A stretch of DNA of 64,000 bases from Corynebacterium casei LMG S-19264 (GCF_000550785.1 NZ_CP004350.1:662009-726008), one strand, 5' to 3'. Counted from the stretch's first letter, positions 26,531 through 35,946 are shown. Made by a program: numbers and translations. Notes: generated by a model from the sequence alone, not told the origin.

Positions 26531-27646
26531 ATGACGAAGCCGCACAGAGATAAGTTCGCGAGGACAGCAGCGCTTAGTGCTGTTGCCCTAACGGGGCTTG
26601 TTAGCGGACTCATTGGTATCGGCTTGCGGTCGTATGTCAAAGGCCGGAAGCCATATCTCGCGCAGGTTTCCTCAGAACTGCGCACCCCGACGCTGTATCT
26701 TCCCAACCATCTGGTGCCGCCGGCGTTGATGCTTTTGATTTTGGGAATGGTCTCTCGCATTGATGCCATTCGCGATACTGACCGTGATGTGGATATCCAG
26801 GTTATTGAGGGCCACAACCCGGATGATGGGCATCCGTTTAGCGCCCGGCAGATTGTGCCGCGGCGGCTTGCGGATGCCAAAGAGGACCAGCCTGAACTCC
26901 GTCCGGCGATGGTGTGGACGCACGGTGGTGGGCACCTGATTGGAACACCAGGTTTCTATGATCCACAAAATGCGCAGATCGCCGATGACTTAGGGATGAA
27001 GATCTTTGCGCCGTCTTACCGCAAAGCCAGTAAAGCGCCATTCCCAGCGGATTTAGATGATTGCTATGCTGTGCTGCGGTGGGTGCAAGAAAACGCCGTA
27101 GACCTCGGAATCGACCCTGAGCGCATCGCGGTGTGCGGGGATAGTGCCGGTGGTGGATTGGCAGCTGGCGTGATTCAACGTGCTATTGATGACGGCCATC
27201 CGGTGGCATTCCAAGGCTTGGTCTATCCGATGTTGGATCACCGCGGCGGGCTGAATCTCGACGACGCTGTTGCTGCGGAATCAGAGCTGAAGCCGACGGC
27301 ACGCGGGCGGTTCATCTGGACGGCCGGGTCCAATGCTGCAGCGTGGAAACTCTATTTGGGGCAAGACCACGCGGATAGAGAACTTGCTCCTTATGCTTCG
27401 CCGTTGCACCGCGCGGACCTTGCAGGAACACCACCAACCTGGATTGGGATTGGTGACTTGGACTTGTTCTATGACGAAGCTGAGGCCTTTGCACGACGCC
27501 TCTATGACGCCGGGGTAAAGGTGGAGTTTCTCACTTTTCGTGGGGCTTATCACGGCTTTGATCATCTCGCACCGAAAGCGAAGGCCTCGAAGCAGCTCAT
27601 TGAGGAGCTCACGCAGGCACTGCATAAACACTTGTTTGCTCAGTAG
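26531..27646 (+). CDS. Alpha/beta-hydrolase esterase (HSL family), copy 1
   Basis: Protein of 371 residues. The oxyanion motif HGGGHLIG and the nucleophile elbow GDSAGGG define the hormone-sensitive-lipase family. The Asp region is GIGDLDLFYDEA and the His is in GAYHGFDHL. A hydrophobic N-terminal helix (LSAVALTGLVSGLIGIGL) suggests a membrane-anchored or secreted enzyme. The substrate is unknown; short- to medium-chain esters are typical. It is followed after 9 bp by a close paralogue, showing tandem duplication. Confidence 0.88.
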   Translation: MTKPHRDKFARTAALSAVALTGLVSGLIGIGLRSYVKGRKPYLAQVSSELRTPTLYLPNHLVPPALMLLILGMVSRIDAIRDTDRDVDIQVIEGHNPDDGHPFSARQIVPRRLADAKEDQPELRPAMVWTHGGGHLIGTPGFYDPQNAQIADDLGMKIFAPSYRKASKAPFPADLDDCYAVLRWVQENAVDLGIDPERIAVCGDSAGGGLAAGVIQRAIDDGHPVAFQGLVYPMLDHRGGLNLDDAVAAESELKPTARGRFIWTAGSNAAAWKLYLGQDHADRELAPYASPLHRADLAGTPPTWIGIGDLDLFYDEAEAFARRLYDAGVKVEFLTFRGAYHGFDHLAPKAKASKQLIEELTQALHKHLFAQ

Positions 27647-27655
27647 ACTCGGAAC

Positions 27656-28786
27656 ATGTCAGCAAATAACTTAGCCAACGCACGTGGCTGGAAGGCTAAA
27701 GCTGCGTTAAGCATTCTCACGCTCAGCGGAATCACCCTTGGCGCTGCCGCTATTGCGGGCAACCGATACACCAAGCAGCGCCAGAAGTTAATTGAGAAAG
27801 TCGCTCCGGATTTGCGCTCGCAGATCCTTGAACTGCCCTTGGACTTGCTTCCAAGCACCGCCTTGCTGCGGCTGTTAAACAAAGCTTCGGATAAAGATAT
27901 GCCGACCAAGTTTGACGGTGAGGGCGCTATTTCCAATATCAAGGGTGTAAGCCCCGATGACGGGCACCCGTTCTATGCACGAAAGTTTCTCCCGGATACC
28001 CCGGAGCAGGGTGGGGACGAAGGCGAACCTCGCCCAGCGATGTTGTGGATCCACGGTGGCGGGCATGTCGGTGGCATTGTCAATGTCTATGATTCAGCGA
28101 ACGCGCGGGTTGCCAATGAACTGGACATGGTGGTCATTGCACCGGCGTACCGCAAGGCGCCACAACACCGGTTCCCGGCTGATTTTGATGATTGCTACGC
28201 GGCGCTGCGCTGGATGCAAGACAATGCAGCCGAACTCGGCATTGATCCCGACCGCATTGCCGTGTGCGGGGATAGCGCCGGTGGTGGTTTAGCCGCAGGA
28301 ATTGTCCAGCGCGCAATTGATGAGGGCCATCCCGTTGCATTCCAAGGACTGGTTTATCCGATGCTGGATCACCGCACGGAGCTCAAAGTTGAAGCCATGG
28401 ATGATGCCGGGGGACCACACGCGCGAGGAAAGTTCATCTGGACGGAAGGGCTGAACAATGAAGCTTGGAAGATGTATCTTGGCCCAGACCACCTTGATGC
28501 GGAGCTGCCAGAATATGCCTCACCGTTTTACCGCGAAGACTTCACAGGTATGCCACCAACCTGGATTGGCGTGGGCAGCTTGGACTTGTTCTTTGATGAA
28601 TCACAAGAATTTGCCGAGCGGCTTGAATCAGCCGGTATAGACGTAGACTTCGTTGTTTATGAAGGCGCGTTCCATGGCTTTGAACACATTGTTCCGGAGG
28701 CTCTGACCACAAAGAAACGCCACGCTGACCTCATCGAGGCCATGCGCGGCGTGCTTGTAAAAACCAATCCTGGAACTTCTGGTTAG
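27656..28786 (+). CDS. Alpha/beta-hydrolase esterase (HSL family), copy 2
   Basis: Paralogue of the preceding gene with the same layout: N-terminal hydrophobic helix (ALSILTLSGITLGAAAIAG), HGGGHVGG, GDSAGGG, GVGSLDLFFDES and GAFHGFEHI. Long identical runs (RIAVCGDSAGGGLAAG, HPVAFQGLVYPMLDHR) show recent duplication. The start at ATG 27656 has no Shine-Dalgarno, but TAGACT ends 6 nt before it and overlaps the stop codon of copy 1, so a private leaderless promoter is possible. The stop overlaps the convergent gene's stop by three bases. Confidence 0.88.
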   Translation: MSANNLANARGWKAKAALSILTLSGITLGAAAIAGNRYTKQRQKLIEKVAPDLRSQILELPLDLLPSTALLRLLNKASDKDMPTKFDGEGAISNIKGVSPDDGHPFYARKFLPDTPEQGGDEGEPRPAMLWIHGGGHVGGIVNVYDSANARVANELDMVVIAPAYRKAPQHRFPADFDDCYAALRWMQDNAAELGIDPDRIAVCGDSAGGGLAAGIVQRAIDEGHPVAFQGLVYPMLDHRTELKVEAMDDAGGPHARGKFIWTEGLNNEAWKMYLGPDHLDAELPEYASPFYREDFTGMPPTWIGVGSLDLFFDESQEFAERLESAGIDVDFVVYEGAFHGFEHIVPEALTTKKRHADLIEAMRGVLVKTNPGTSG

Positions 28787-30021
28787 AACTTGGAGAAGCG
28801 CTTGGTCAGCATTTCTTCGAGTCTCTTCCACGCTTCAGCGTGGTCGTTGAAAGGCTTGGATGGAACATAGCCAGCGGTCTCAGTAGAACCGAGCATGTAG
28901 CCTAAGTAGTCCTGGAAGCGTGGGTTTGCCAGCATGAATGAGTTGATGGAGTCGTCTCCTGCCCAGTCGGCTGCATCCGCGCAGATTTCGTAGCAGCGGC
29001 TCATTTGATCAGTATCAACAGCCTCTGGGCCCTTGGTGATATCACGGACAATACCGTTGAAGGAGTACTGGTTATCTGGGTGCACGGTGAATTCCAACTC
29101 GCCTGCATTCGCGGCGGTAACTAGGTCTTCCCAGGTGGCAACCCGTGCCATGTCGTGATCGTCATTTTCCATCATCCAGCGCAGAAGCTGTTTGGAGGAT
29201 GGGAAGGTGTAAATCTCGCCCCACTTACCCAAGAACACAGGGGACTCACCCAGGTAGGTGCGCAGAGTGTATACAGAGCGGGAATCTACGGTGATCTTTA
29301 CCGGGTCGATGCCGGCTGCAGCCCAGACGGAGCCATCATATGGATCAGCGGCTTCTTTTTGTTCCTTGCGCTGTTCTTCTTGCTTCTTTTTCTTTTCCTC
29401 AGATGCCTGCTTTGCTGCAGAAATCTTGGAAGCGTTCGCGGTGACAGTTGTTTCATCCAGTTCATTGGATGGCACGATACGAACTTGGTCATCAAGATCT
29501 TCGATAACACCCTGCCAGTTGGACAAGATGACGCGACCGATGGCGGTCCATTCCTGCAGTCCCTGGTCGCCAGAGAAGTGGTCGAGGCCGCGGGAAGCAT
29601 TGCGCAGAATGGAGTGGCTGGCAAAGAAGATGCTGGTGTGCTGGGAGCCAGTTACCGAAGCGATAACTTCAGCCATCTCAAAGTTGCGGGCAACCGCGGA
29701 GATGTTCTCGTGGCTGGGGCGTCCAGCTAGGTTCTCAGGTACCCCGATGAGGTCGTAGACATCACGCTTGTCTGGGCTGACGCGGTGCGCAGCACCCTTA
29801 TTGAACTCTTCCCACTCCGGATGATCAATCAGGTCGTGGCGTTCATTGGACTCGATAAAGGTTAAGAGCTCGGCCTCGGTGCGGAACCCCAAGACGGAAT
29901 CATCATCACCAAGAAGGGCCTGCCACTCCGTACCCTGCTGGCGCCATTTCGGTGCCCAGAGGGTGTAAAAGTCGCCTTCAGTTAAAGAAATTTTAATTGG
30001 AACAATCGCGCGTGAGCTCAT
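28783..30021 (-). CDS. Conserved hypothetical protein with internal duplication (412 aa)
   Basis: I do not recognise a function. ATG 30021 (MSSRAIVPIKIS) is preferred to a TTG nine bases upstream. Two similar modules are visible: residues about 10-75 (FYTLWAPKWRQQG...FRTEAELLTFIESNERHDL...PEWEEF) and about 240-310 (VYTLRTYLGE...FPSSKQLLRWMMENDDHDM...ATWEDL). They are joined by a charged coiled-coil linker rich in Lys/Glu (SEEKKKKQEEQRKEQKEA). The protein is soluble and acidic. It lies just downstream of the NlpC/P60 gene, 22 bp away, on the same strand, so they may share a transcript. The same neighbourhood occurs at mycobacterial Rv0024-Rv0026 as I recall it. Confidence 0.65.
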   Translation of the reverse strand: MSSRAIVPIKISLTEGDFYTLWAPKWRQQGTEWQALLGDDDSVLGFRTEAELLTFIESNERHDLIDHPEWEEFNKGAAHRVSPDKRDVYDLIGVPENLAGRPSHENISAVARNFEMAEVIASVTGSQHTSIFFASHSILRNASRGLDHFSGDQGLQEWTAIGRVILSNWQGVIEDLDDQVRIVPSNELDETTVTANASKISAAKQASEEKKKKQEEQRKEQKEAADPYDGSVWAAAGIDPVKITVDSRSVYTLRTYLGESPVFLGKWGEIYTFPSSKQLLRWMMENDDHDMARVATWEDLVTAANAGELEFTVHPDNQYSFNGIVRDITKGPEAVDTDQMSRCYEICADAADWAGDDSINSFMLANPRFQDYLGYMLGSTETAGYVPSKPFNDHAEAWKRLEEMLTKRFSKF

Positions 30022-30043
30022 GGCCGACAATTCTACCCAAACC

Positions 30044-31018
30044 CTATGCAGTCGGACGCCAGAAGCCCTTGAATTCCATACCCATGTTGGAGGTCCTCAA
30101 AGGATTAACCTGAACCGGATCCCCGGCTTCCACAATCTGCCCATCACCGGCATACATGGCAACGTGTCCATTCCAGACCACCAAATCGCCCTTAACTAGT
30201 TGATCAGCCGATACTTGTTGGCCCACGGTTTGCTGTTCCGCCAAACGCGGGAGTTCCACGCCTGCTTCACGGTAGGCATATTGCGTAAGACCTGAGCAAT
30301 CAAAGCCATTGGGCGAGGTCCCGCCCCAAGCATAGGGTGTTCCCACCATCGACAACGCGGTATCAACTGCCTTCGCGCCAGCCGCAGAACCGTCAGACGA
30401 ACCAGACGCGGAAGACGACGATAGGGAAGGGGCTGGCTCTTCCAAAGACATTGTTGTCACCCCAGCTTCTTTGGTGCTGGCGGTGGACTGCCCGGCCGGT
30501 GCGAGCGCCGCTTGTTGTGGTGTGGCTTCTAGTGAATTCAAAGATGCCTTACCGCCATCGACGGTCGAAGAAACGGTGCGAGAAGCAATCTCCACCAGCG
30601 GTGCGGCAATCGAGCCAAGCTCATTCACCAACTGCCCCGCACGAGAAAGCGCGCGTCCCAGATATTCCATCGCTAAAGCTCGCAGTGCGGTCTCTGCGGC
30701 TAGGCGTGCTGCCGGATTGGGCACCAACAAACCCAGCGCGATCGGCACAGCACGAGTACCAAGTTCCATGACTAAGCCGATGAGGTCACGCGCGCAGTTG
30801 CCAATCAGCCCGGCGGCTTGTGAAGCAACCTCACGGATTGTTCCTTGGTCTTTTTCTAGAACCCCGACCGCATCAAGGATCTGGGAAGGATCGGCACCAG
30901 CAATCTGCGCCAGCGGCCGCACAGCAGTGATATCAGGTGCGTTAACGAGTTTGAACTGTGGCAGCTCCGGTGGCTTGAGCTGAGAGACTTTAGAGATTGC
31001 TTCCATAATGATCTGCAT
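30044..31018 (-). CDS. NlpC/P60-family cell-wall peptidase (C40)
   Basis: Protein of 324 residues. The C-terminal domain from about residue 210 has the NlpC/P60 signature GGTSPNGFDCSGLTQYAY with the catalytic Cys, and the His in WNGHVAMYAG. Such enzymes cut D-Glu-meso-DAP links in peptidoglycan. The N-terminal 190 residues are helical with no signal peptide, unlike the RipA-type secreted homologues. They are followed by a Ser/Ala linker. The preceding small EspC-like gene ends 2 bp upstream, suggesting a co-expressed pair and possibly export by a non-Sec route. Confidence 0.88.
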   Translation of the reverse strand: MQIIMEAISKVSQLKPPELPQFKLVNAPDITAVRPLAQIAGADPSQILDAVGVLEKDQGTIREVASQAAGLIGNCARDLIGLVMELGTRAVPIALGLLVPNPAARLAAETALRALAMEYLGRALSRAGQLVNELGSIAAPLVEIASRTVSSTVDGGKASLNSLEATPQQAALAPAGQSTASTKEAGVTTMSLEEPAPSLSSSSASGSSDGSAAGAKAVDTALSMVGTPYAWGGTSPNGFDCSGLTQYAYREAGVELPRLAEQQTVGQQVSADQLVKGDLVVWNGHVAMYAGDGQIVEAGDPVQVNPLRTSNMGMEFKGFWRPTA

Positions 31019-31020
31019 GA

Positions 31021-31320
31021 CTAACTCACCTGAAATCCATTGAATGCTTGGCCTGCTGCGTTATCGGTCGCCTCAGCGGCATCGGCAAGTGCAAAGCCTG
31101 CGCGCGCAATGTGTGCCGTATCTGCGTGAAGCTGTTCTGAGCGCGCCGTGAGGTTGGCTATTGCTTGATTGAGAATGGTTACAAAGTCCGCGACCGTGGG
31201 ATCTTCTGGCATTGCAGCGTGTTCAGGAGCATGGAACTGCGAGGCCTCATCCAGGTCGCGGGCAAGGGAACGAGTGTGTTCTGGGTCGACTTCAAAAGTG
31301 CTAAGCGGGCTCATACTCAA
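31021..31320 (-). CDS. Small helical protein, EspC/WXG100-like
   Basis: Acidic all-helical protein of 99 residues with no Cys, Trp or signal peptide. The layout (N-terminal FEVDPEHTRSLARDLDEAS, long helix DFVTILNQAIANLTARSEQLHADTAHIARAGFALADAAEATDN) resembles the ESX-secretion-associated EspC family of Actinobacteria. A WxG motif is absent. It lies 2 bp upstream of the NlpC/P60 gene and probably forms a protein pair with it. No type VII secretion core genes are in the window. Confidence 0.55.
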   Translation of the reverse strand: MSMSPLSTFEVDPEHTRSLARDLDEASQFHAPEHAAMPEDPTVADFVTILNQAIANLTARSEQLHADTAHIARAGFALADAAEATDNAAGQAFNGFQVS

Positions 31321-31360
31321 TTAAGACTGCGCAAATATAAGAATGGTTCCGTAGATGATT

Positions 31361-31366
31361 TACGAT
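31361..31366 (+). promoter_or_regulatory. -10 hexamer of leaderless upp
   Basis: TACGAT ends 7 nt before the upp ATG (31374), with no Shine-Dalgarno in between (GTAGCTT). The gene's message therefore probably begins at or next to the start codon. Confidence 0.5.
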
Positions 31367-31373
31367 GTAGCTT

Positions 31374-32009
31374 ATGGACATCCACGTAGTAGACCATCCC
31401 CTTGCAACATCCCGCCTAACTTTGATGCGCGATGAGCGCAGCGACAACGCTTCCTTCCGTGCAGCATTGGCCGATTTGGGCGCGATGTTGGTATACGAAG
31501 CATCCCGCGATCTGCCCGTTGAGCACTTCGAATGCAAGACCCCTGTTGCTGTCGCTGACGGCACCCGTTTGCTGGACCCGCCAATCATTGTGCCGATTAT
31601 TCGCGCTGGCCTGGGCATGATTGACCCAGCTTTGTCGATGATTCCTGATGCACAGGTTGGATTCATCGGCATGGCTCGCAATGAGGAAACTCACGAGCCA
31701 GTTCCTTATTTGGAAGCGCTGCCAGAAGATTTGAGCGGTCGCACCGTATTCCTAGTGGACCCAATGTTGGCTACCGGTGGTTCTTTGCTGCACTCGTTGA
31801 AGCTGCTGGTTGACCGCGGCGCAACCGACATTGTTGCCATTTGCTTGATTTCCGCACAGCCTGGCGTTGACGCTTTGGCTGAGTCCGGATACCCGGTTCG
31901 TCTGGTCACCGCATGTGTTGACCCGGCACTTGATGAAAACGCCTACATCATTCCAGGCCTTGGTGATGCTGGTGACCGCCTGTACGGTCCACGCAACATC
32001 GACCTGTAA
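31374..32009 (+). CDS. upp: Uracil phosphoribosyltransferase
   Basis: Pyrimidine-salvage enzyme joining uracil and PRPP to give UMP. Protein of 211 residues, the standard length. The PRPP-binding loop is [18 protein letters not shown], the early block is [21 protein letters not shown], and the uracil-binding C-terminus is [16 protein letters not shown]. Likely leaderless. It ends at a strong terminator (32086-32125). Confidence 0.97.
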   Translation: MDIHVVDHPLATSRLTLMRDERSDNASFRAALADLGAMLVYEASRDLPVEHFECKTPVAVADGTRLLDPPIIVPIIRAGLGMIDPALSMIPDAQVGFIGMARNEETHEPVPYLEALPEDLSGRTVFLVDPMLATGGSLLHSLKLLVDRGATDIVAICLISAQPGVDALAESGYPVRLVTACVDPALDENAYIIPGLGDAGDRLYGPRNIDL

Positions 32010-32085
32010 CCCTGTAAGCCCTGTAAGCCTTCATAAGTGTGACAATAAAAACGTGGAAAGATTTCTAGAGCTCGATTAAGCTCAC

Positions 32086-32125
32086 AGACGTCAGAGATTC
32101 GGGGGAATCGCTGGCGTCTTTTTTC
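32086..32125 (+). terminator. Intrinsic terminator of upp
   Basis: AGACGTCAGAGATTC (32086-32100) pairs with GAATCGCTGGCGTCT (32105-32119), with two mismatches and a GGGG loop. A run of T follows immediately. Confidence 0.9.
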
Positions 32126-32195
32126 ATATTTATTTGAAGTATTCAAAATGCTGAATACCCACTATTTGGCACGGCATACCTTGGGGGTGAGGTCC

Positions 32196-32675
32196 ATGGC
32201 CGTAAGCGTTGAGCGCTTGCTATGGGCAAGTTATGGATTTACGTTTGCGCAGAATCTCAAGAGGATTCGACGTATTCGGGGAATTACGCAGCAAGTTCTG
32301 GCAGAGATTTCGGGGCTGTCACGAACACAAGTCTGCAATCTAGAACGCAATGAAAACAACTCGGGGACTAGCGCAGACCCAGCGCTATCAACGGTGTACA
32401 AACTAGCTTTGGCGCTGGAAGTACCGCCATCACTATTGCTGCCAGAGTCAGGTGAGAATGTCAGTTCTATCTGTACAACCACCGGCACACGCGCAGCGTT
32501 GATGCGAATTCAAGCAGGCAAAGCAGGTGATGGAGAAGGAGAAAACGAATCCCATTTGGCTGCGCATCTTGAAGGCCTTGAGCCATTTTCGCGGGAATAC
32601 ACCGATCATAAACGTGGTGAGGTGAAAGCGAAGAAGACCAAAGGCGTCAGGAGAGCTATCAATAAAACCGCGTGA
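32196..32675 (+). CDS. XRE-family transcriptional regulator
   Basis: Protein of 159 residues from ATG 32196 (GTGAGG upstream). An alternative ATG at 32148 is possible. The helix-turn-helix lies at about residues 18-80: NLKRIRRIRGITQQVLAEISGLSRTQVCNLERNEN. The C-terminus is basic and unstructured (HKRGEVKAKKTKGVRRAINK). No sensor domain is seen, so the signal is unknown. It stands alone between upp and the amidohydrolase gene; the target may be itself or the downstream gene. Confidence 0.8.
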   Translation: MAVSVERLLWASYGFTFAQNLKRIRRIRGITQQVLAEISGLSRTQVCNLERNENNSGTSADPALSTVYKLALALEVPPSLLLPESGENVSSICTTTGTRAALMRIQAGKAGDGEGENESHLAAHLEGLEPFSREYTDHKRGEVKAKKTKGVRRAINKTA

Positions 32676-32852
32676 TGGTGCCGAATAGGGGATACTAAGC
32701 CGTCTTAAATTCCTTGAAAAACACTGGCTGGCGCCACATACAGCATGTTCAATTTATGAACCGCACTGTCTAGTTGTAGAATTGCGCAGAGAAGAAGAAA
32801 TCTTCTGCCCACCACATTCATGGGCGCCGTGAGTATCAAGGAGAGTCTGACT

Positions 32853-34064
32853 ATGACGCAGCCGACCGTTTCGGAATTCGTCAATGACTGGTTTGATTCT
32901 CACCGTGCAGAAGTAATCGGTTGGCGTCGTCATATTCACAGCCATCCGGAGCCATCCAACCAAGAGTTCGAAACCACCAATTATTTGGCCAAGATTTTGG
33001 CCGAGTATGGGTTGGACGCGCAGCGTTTCCCAGAAACCGGTCTGATGGTGGACATTGGTCCGGACACTGAGGAAGGCCGGATTGCCTTCCGCGCGGATAT
33101 TGACGCCCTTCCGGTCCAAGAAGTCACTGGTCTGGAATTTAGCTCCAAGACCCCAGGTGTTTCGCATTCTTGTGGCCATGATGTTCACACCACTATCGCT
33201 TTGGGCTTAGCCTGCGCGATTGCGGACTACCACCGTGAATTCCCACTCAGCATTGGCGTGCGCGTGATTTTCCAACCAGCGGAAGAAGTCTGGGTTGGGG
33301 GCGCAACCGATGTCATTGATTGGGGTGCTCTCAACGGCGTGCACTCGATTTACGCAGTACACGTTGAGCCGAAGCTGCGCGTGGGGCGCATCGGCCTGCG
33401 CGCCGGTGCGATTACTTCTGCGACCGACGTTATTGAACTAGATATCAAAGGCCCTGGTGGACATACCTCCCGCCCGCATCTGTCGGCTGACGTCATCTAC
33501 GCAATGGGCAAGGTTGTCACTGAACTTCCTGCACTACTGTCGCGCCGGGTTGATCCCCGCACGGGCACTGTGCTGGTCTTCGGCACTATCAACTCAGGCT
33601 ACGCACCGAATGCGATGCCACAGACGGGCTCCTTATCGGGTACTTTGCGCACTGCCGATATTGGTATTTGGCGTGATATCTCCGGGATCTTCCAAGAAAT
33701 GGTTGAGCAAGTTCTGGCACCAACGGGTGTCACACATGAGCTGACCTATCACCGCGGTGTGCCGCCGGTGCTCAATGATGATGTGGCGACGGCGCTGATT
33801 GCATCGGCAGCCAAAGCAATTGATCCGCAATCAATTGTTCAAGCACCGCAGTCTTCCGGCGGCGAAGATTTCTCCTGGTACCTCGAACACGTGCCAGGCT
33901 CCATGGTGCGTCTGGGCTGCTGGTCTGGTGACGGCGATATGAATGACCTGCACCAGGGCGACTTGCTGGTGGATGAACGCGCGATTGGTGTTGGCGTGAA
34001 GTTGTTTGGCTCTGTGGTCAATCAGTTTGAATCAACGATTGAGGCGGAAGCGAACAAATCCTAG
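32853..34064 (+). CDS. M20-family amidohydrolase (N-acyl-amino-acid/hippurate hydrolase type)
   Basis: Zn-dependent amidohydrolase of 403 residues. The start ATG 32853 follows AAGGAGAG. Metal ligand motifs are SCGHDVHTTIALG (Cys/His), PAEEVWVGG (Glu), a His in YAVHVEPKL, and a late SSGGEDFSWYL (His/Glu replacement region). The lid-dimerisation domain contains GPGGHTSRPH. It probably releases amino acids from N-acyl or aromatic conjugates; the exact substrate is not readable. It is cytosolic and monocistronic. Confidence 0.88.
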   Translation: MTQPTVSEFVNDWFDSHRAEVIGWRRHIHSHPEPSNQEFETTNYLAKILAEYGLDAQRFPETGLMVDIGPDTEEGRIAFRADIDALPVQEVTGLEFSSKTPGVSHSCGHDVHTTIALGLACAIADYHREFPLSIGVRVIFQPAEEVWVGGATDVIDWGALNGVHSIYAVHVEPKLRVGRIGLRAGAITSATDVIELDIKGPGGHTSRPHLSADVIYAMGKVVTELPALLSRRVDPRTGTVLVFGTINSGYAPNAMPQTGSLSGTLRTADIGIWRDISGIFQEMVEQVLAPTGVTHELTYHRGVPPVLNDDVATALIASAAKAIDPQSIVQAPQSSGGEDFSWYLEHVPGSMVRLGCWSGDGDMNDLHQGDLLVDERAIGVGVKLFGSVVNQFESTIEAEANKS

Positions 34065-34199
34065 AACCGTAATCTGGCCCTCACATGGGTTTAAATTCTA
34101 GGGGTAGCACAACGGTTGACCTGGCTAAGAACTTTTAACCTTTAACAGTTAGACTCTAAGGGAATAAATCCCCATGACTTTTAAAGGAGTCGGTTGAAC

Positions 34200-35627
34200 A
34201 TGGCTGAGCACCAAAAGCGCATTGTTATTATCGGCGGTGGCCCAGGCGGCTATGAGGCCGCGCAGGCCGGTGCCAAGTATGGCGCAGATATTACCGTCAT
34301 TGAAGATCAGGGCATGGGCGGTGCCAGTATTTTGTTGGACTGCGTGCCTTCAAAGTCTTTTATCGCTGGTGCAAACATTAAGACAGACCTTCGCCGTGCT
34401 GATGACATGGGCCTTAATGAAGGTATTGGCAAGACTGAGCTAGCGCTGCAGGCTCTCAATGAGCGTGTTACTGCGCTGGCGAACCACCAGTCTGATGACG
34501 TTCGCGCGCGAACTGAAGAGCTTGGCGTTCGTATTATTGATGGACGTGGCCGCTTTGATAAGGACCAGGTTCCTGCTACTAGCGGTGGACACAAGGTTAC
34601 TGTTACCCACAATGAGGATGGCCGCGAAGAGGTTCTGGACGCAGACCTCGTTCTGATTGCTACTGGCGCAACCCCACGCGTGCTGCCGGGCGCAAAGCCT
34701 GACGGTGAGCGTATTTTGAACTGGCAGCAGGTCTACGACATTACTGAGCTGCCTGAACACCTCATTGTTGTTGGTTCCGGTGTGACCGGTGCTGAGTTCG
34801 TCTCGGCTTTCGCTGAGCTGGGCGTTAAGGTCACCATGGTTGCTTCCCGTGACCGCATTTTGCCTCACGATGACGCTGATGCCGCTGACGTGTTGGAGCA
34901 GGTTCTGGCTGAGCGTGGCGTTGAGTTGGAGAAGAACTGCCGCGTGGATACCGTCACCCGCACTGAGGATGGCGGCGTGGTTGTAAAGACCACCGACGGC
35001 CGTGAGATCTTCGGCTCCCACGCATTGATGTCTATTGGTTCGGTTCCTTCTACCGCTGACCTTGGTTTGGAGAACATTGGTGTGGAAACCGCACCGTCTG
35101 GCCACATCAAGGTTGACCGTGTTTCCCGCACCAACATTCCTGGCATTTACGCTGCTGGTGACTGTTCTGACCTGTTCCCATTGGCTTCGGTTGCTGCGAT
35201 GCAGGGCCGCATTGCGATGTACCACTCTTTGGGTGAGGGTGTTTCCCCGCTTCGCTTGAAGACTGTTGCTACTGCGGTGTTTACCCGCCCTGAGATTGCT
35301 GCGGTTGGTTTCACTCAGAAAGACATTGAGGCCGGCGAAGTTGCTGCGCGCACCATCATGATGCCGCTGTCCACCAACCCTCGTGCGAAGATGCGATCCC
35401 TGCGCCACGGGTTTGTGAAGCTGTTCTGCCGCGCGACTTCCGGCCGCATTATCGGTGGCGTCATCGTCGCCCCAACCGCATCTGAGCTCATTCTTCCAAT
35501 CGCGGTCGCGGTTACCAACCAGCTGACCGTGAACCAGCTCGCTGATTCCATGGCTGTTTACCCATCCCTGTCCGGCACCATCACCGAGGCCGCCCGCCGC
35601 CTGGTTGCCCACGACGACCTGGAGTAA
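34200..35627 (+). CDS. lpdA: NAD(P)H-quinone dehydrogenase, disulfide-reductase fold
   Basis: FAD flavoprotein of 475 residues. The start ATG 34200 follows AAAGGAG. It has GGGPGGYEAAQAGAKYGADITVIE (FAD), VVGSGVTGAEFVSAFAELGVKV (NAD), GIYAAGDCSDLFPLAS and a C-terminal dimerisation domain. The redox-disulfide site reads GGASILLDCVPSKSF: only the second Cys remains. That is the signature of LpdA (Rv3303c)-type quinone reductases, not true lipoamide dehydrogenases. It probably reduces quinones and helps in redox defence. Confidence 0.9.
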   Translation: MAEHQKRIVIIGGGPGGYEAAQAGAKYGADITVIEDQGMGGASILLDCVPSKSFIAGANIKTDLRRADDMGLNEGIGKTELALQALNERVTALANHQSDDVRARTEELGVRIIDGRGRFDKDQVPATSGGHKVTVTHNEDGREEVLDADLVLIATGATPRVLPGAKPDGERILNWQQVYDITELPEHLIVVGSGVTGAEFVSAFAELGVKVTMVASRDRILPHDDADAADVLEQVLAERGVELEKNCRVDTVTRTEDGGVVVKTTDGREIFGSHALMSIGSVPSTADLGLENIGVETAPSGHIKVDRVSRTNIPGIYAAGDCSDLFPLASVAAMQGRIAMYHSLGEGVSPLRLKTVATAVFTRPEIAAVGFTQKDIEAGEVAARTIMMPLSTNPRAKMRSLRHGFVKLFCRATSGRIIGGVIVAPTASELILPIAVAVTNQLTVNQLADSMAVYPSLSGTITEAARRLVAHDDLE

Positions 35628-35655
35628 CTACACCTCGGCTCAGCCGAACACGACG

Positions 35656-35710
35656 AAGCCTCAGCCTTCCTCCCAAACCTTGCGCTTGCGGAGAAAAGCT
35701 GAGGCTTTTT
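35656..35710 (+). terminator. Terminator of lpdA
   Basis: AAGCCTCAGC (35656-35665) and GCTGAGGCTT (35698-35707) form a perfect 10-bp stem over a 32-nt loop, followed by TTTTT. The remaining intergenic region to 35946 has a second small hairpin (CCGGAC/GTCCGG near 35903-35920). That hairpin may end the Ltp gene on the other strand. I see no further gene in it. Confidence 0.75.
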
Positions 35711-35946
35711 GCGTTAGGAAAGCCCCAGCGTGCTAGTAAGGGGTAAAAACTCACGCTGAGGCACCGGGCTGCCACCCGTCCTTTCGAGCGCCGACACTCG
35801 AAATGTTGGTGTACACAACCAGAGCCGTCACCACACGGGGAGAAGAGGAGCCACCTACTTATTCTCTGGCTGCGTACGAAAAGAATCATCTCAAACCCAC
35901 CGGACATCACCGTCCGGCGCATCGCCTGAGTGTTCTAATTTCTTAC

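Noticed and set aside
35581..35922. 113-codon minus-strand frame after lpdA
   Set aside because: It overlaps the lpdA end and terminator, is Arg/Gly rich at the end and resembles no protein family.
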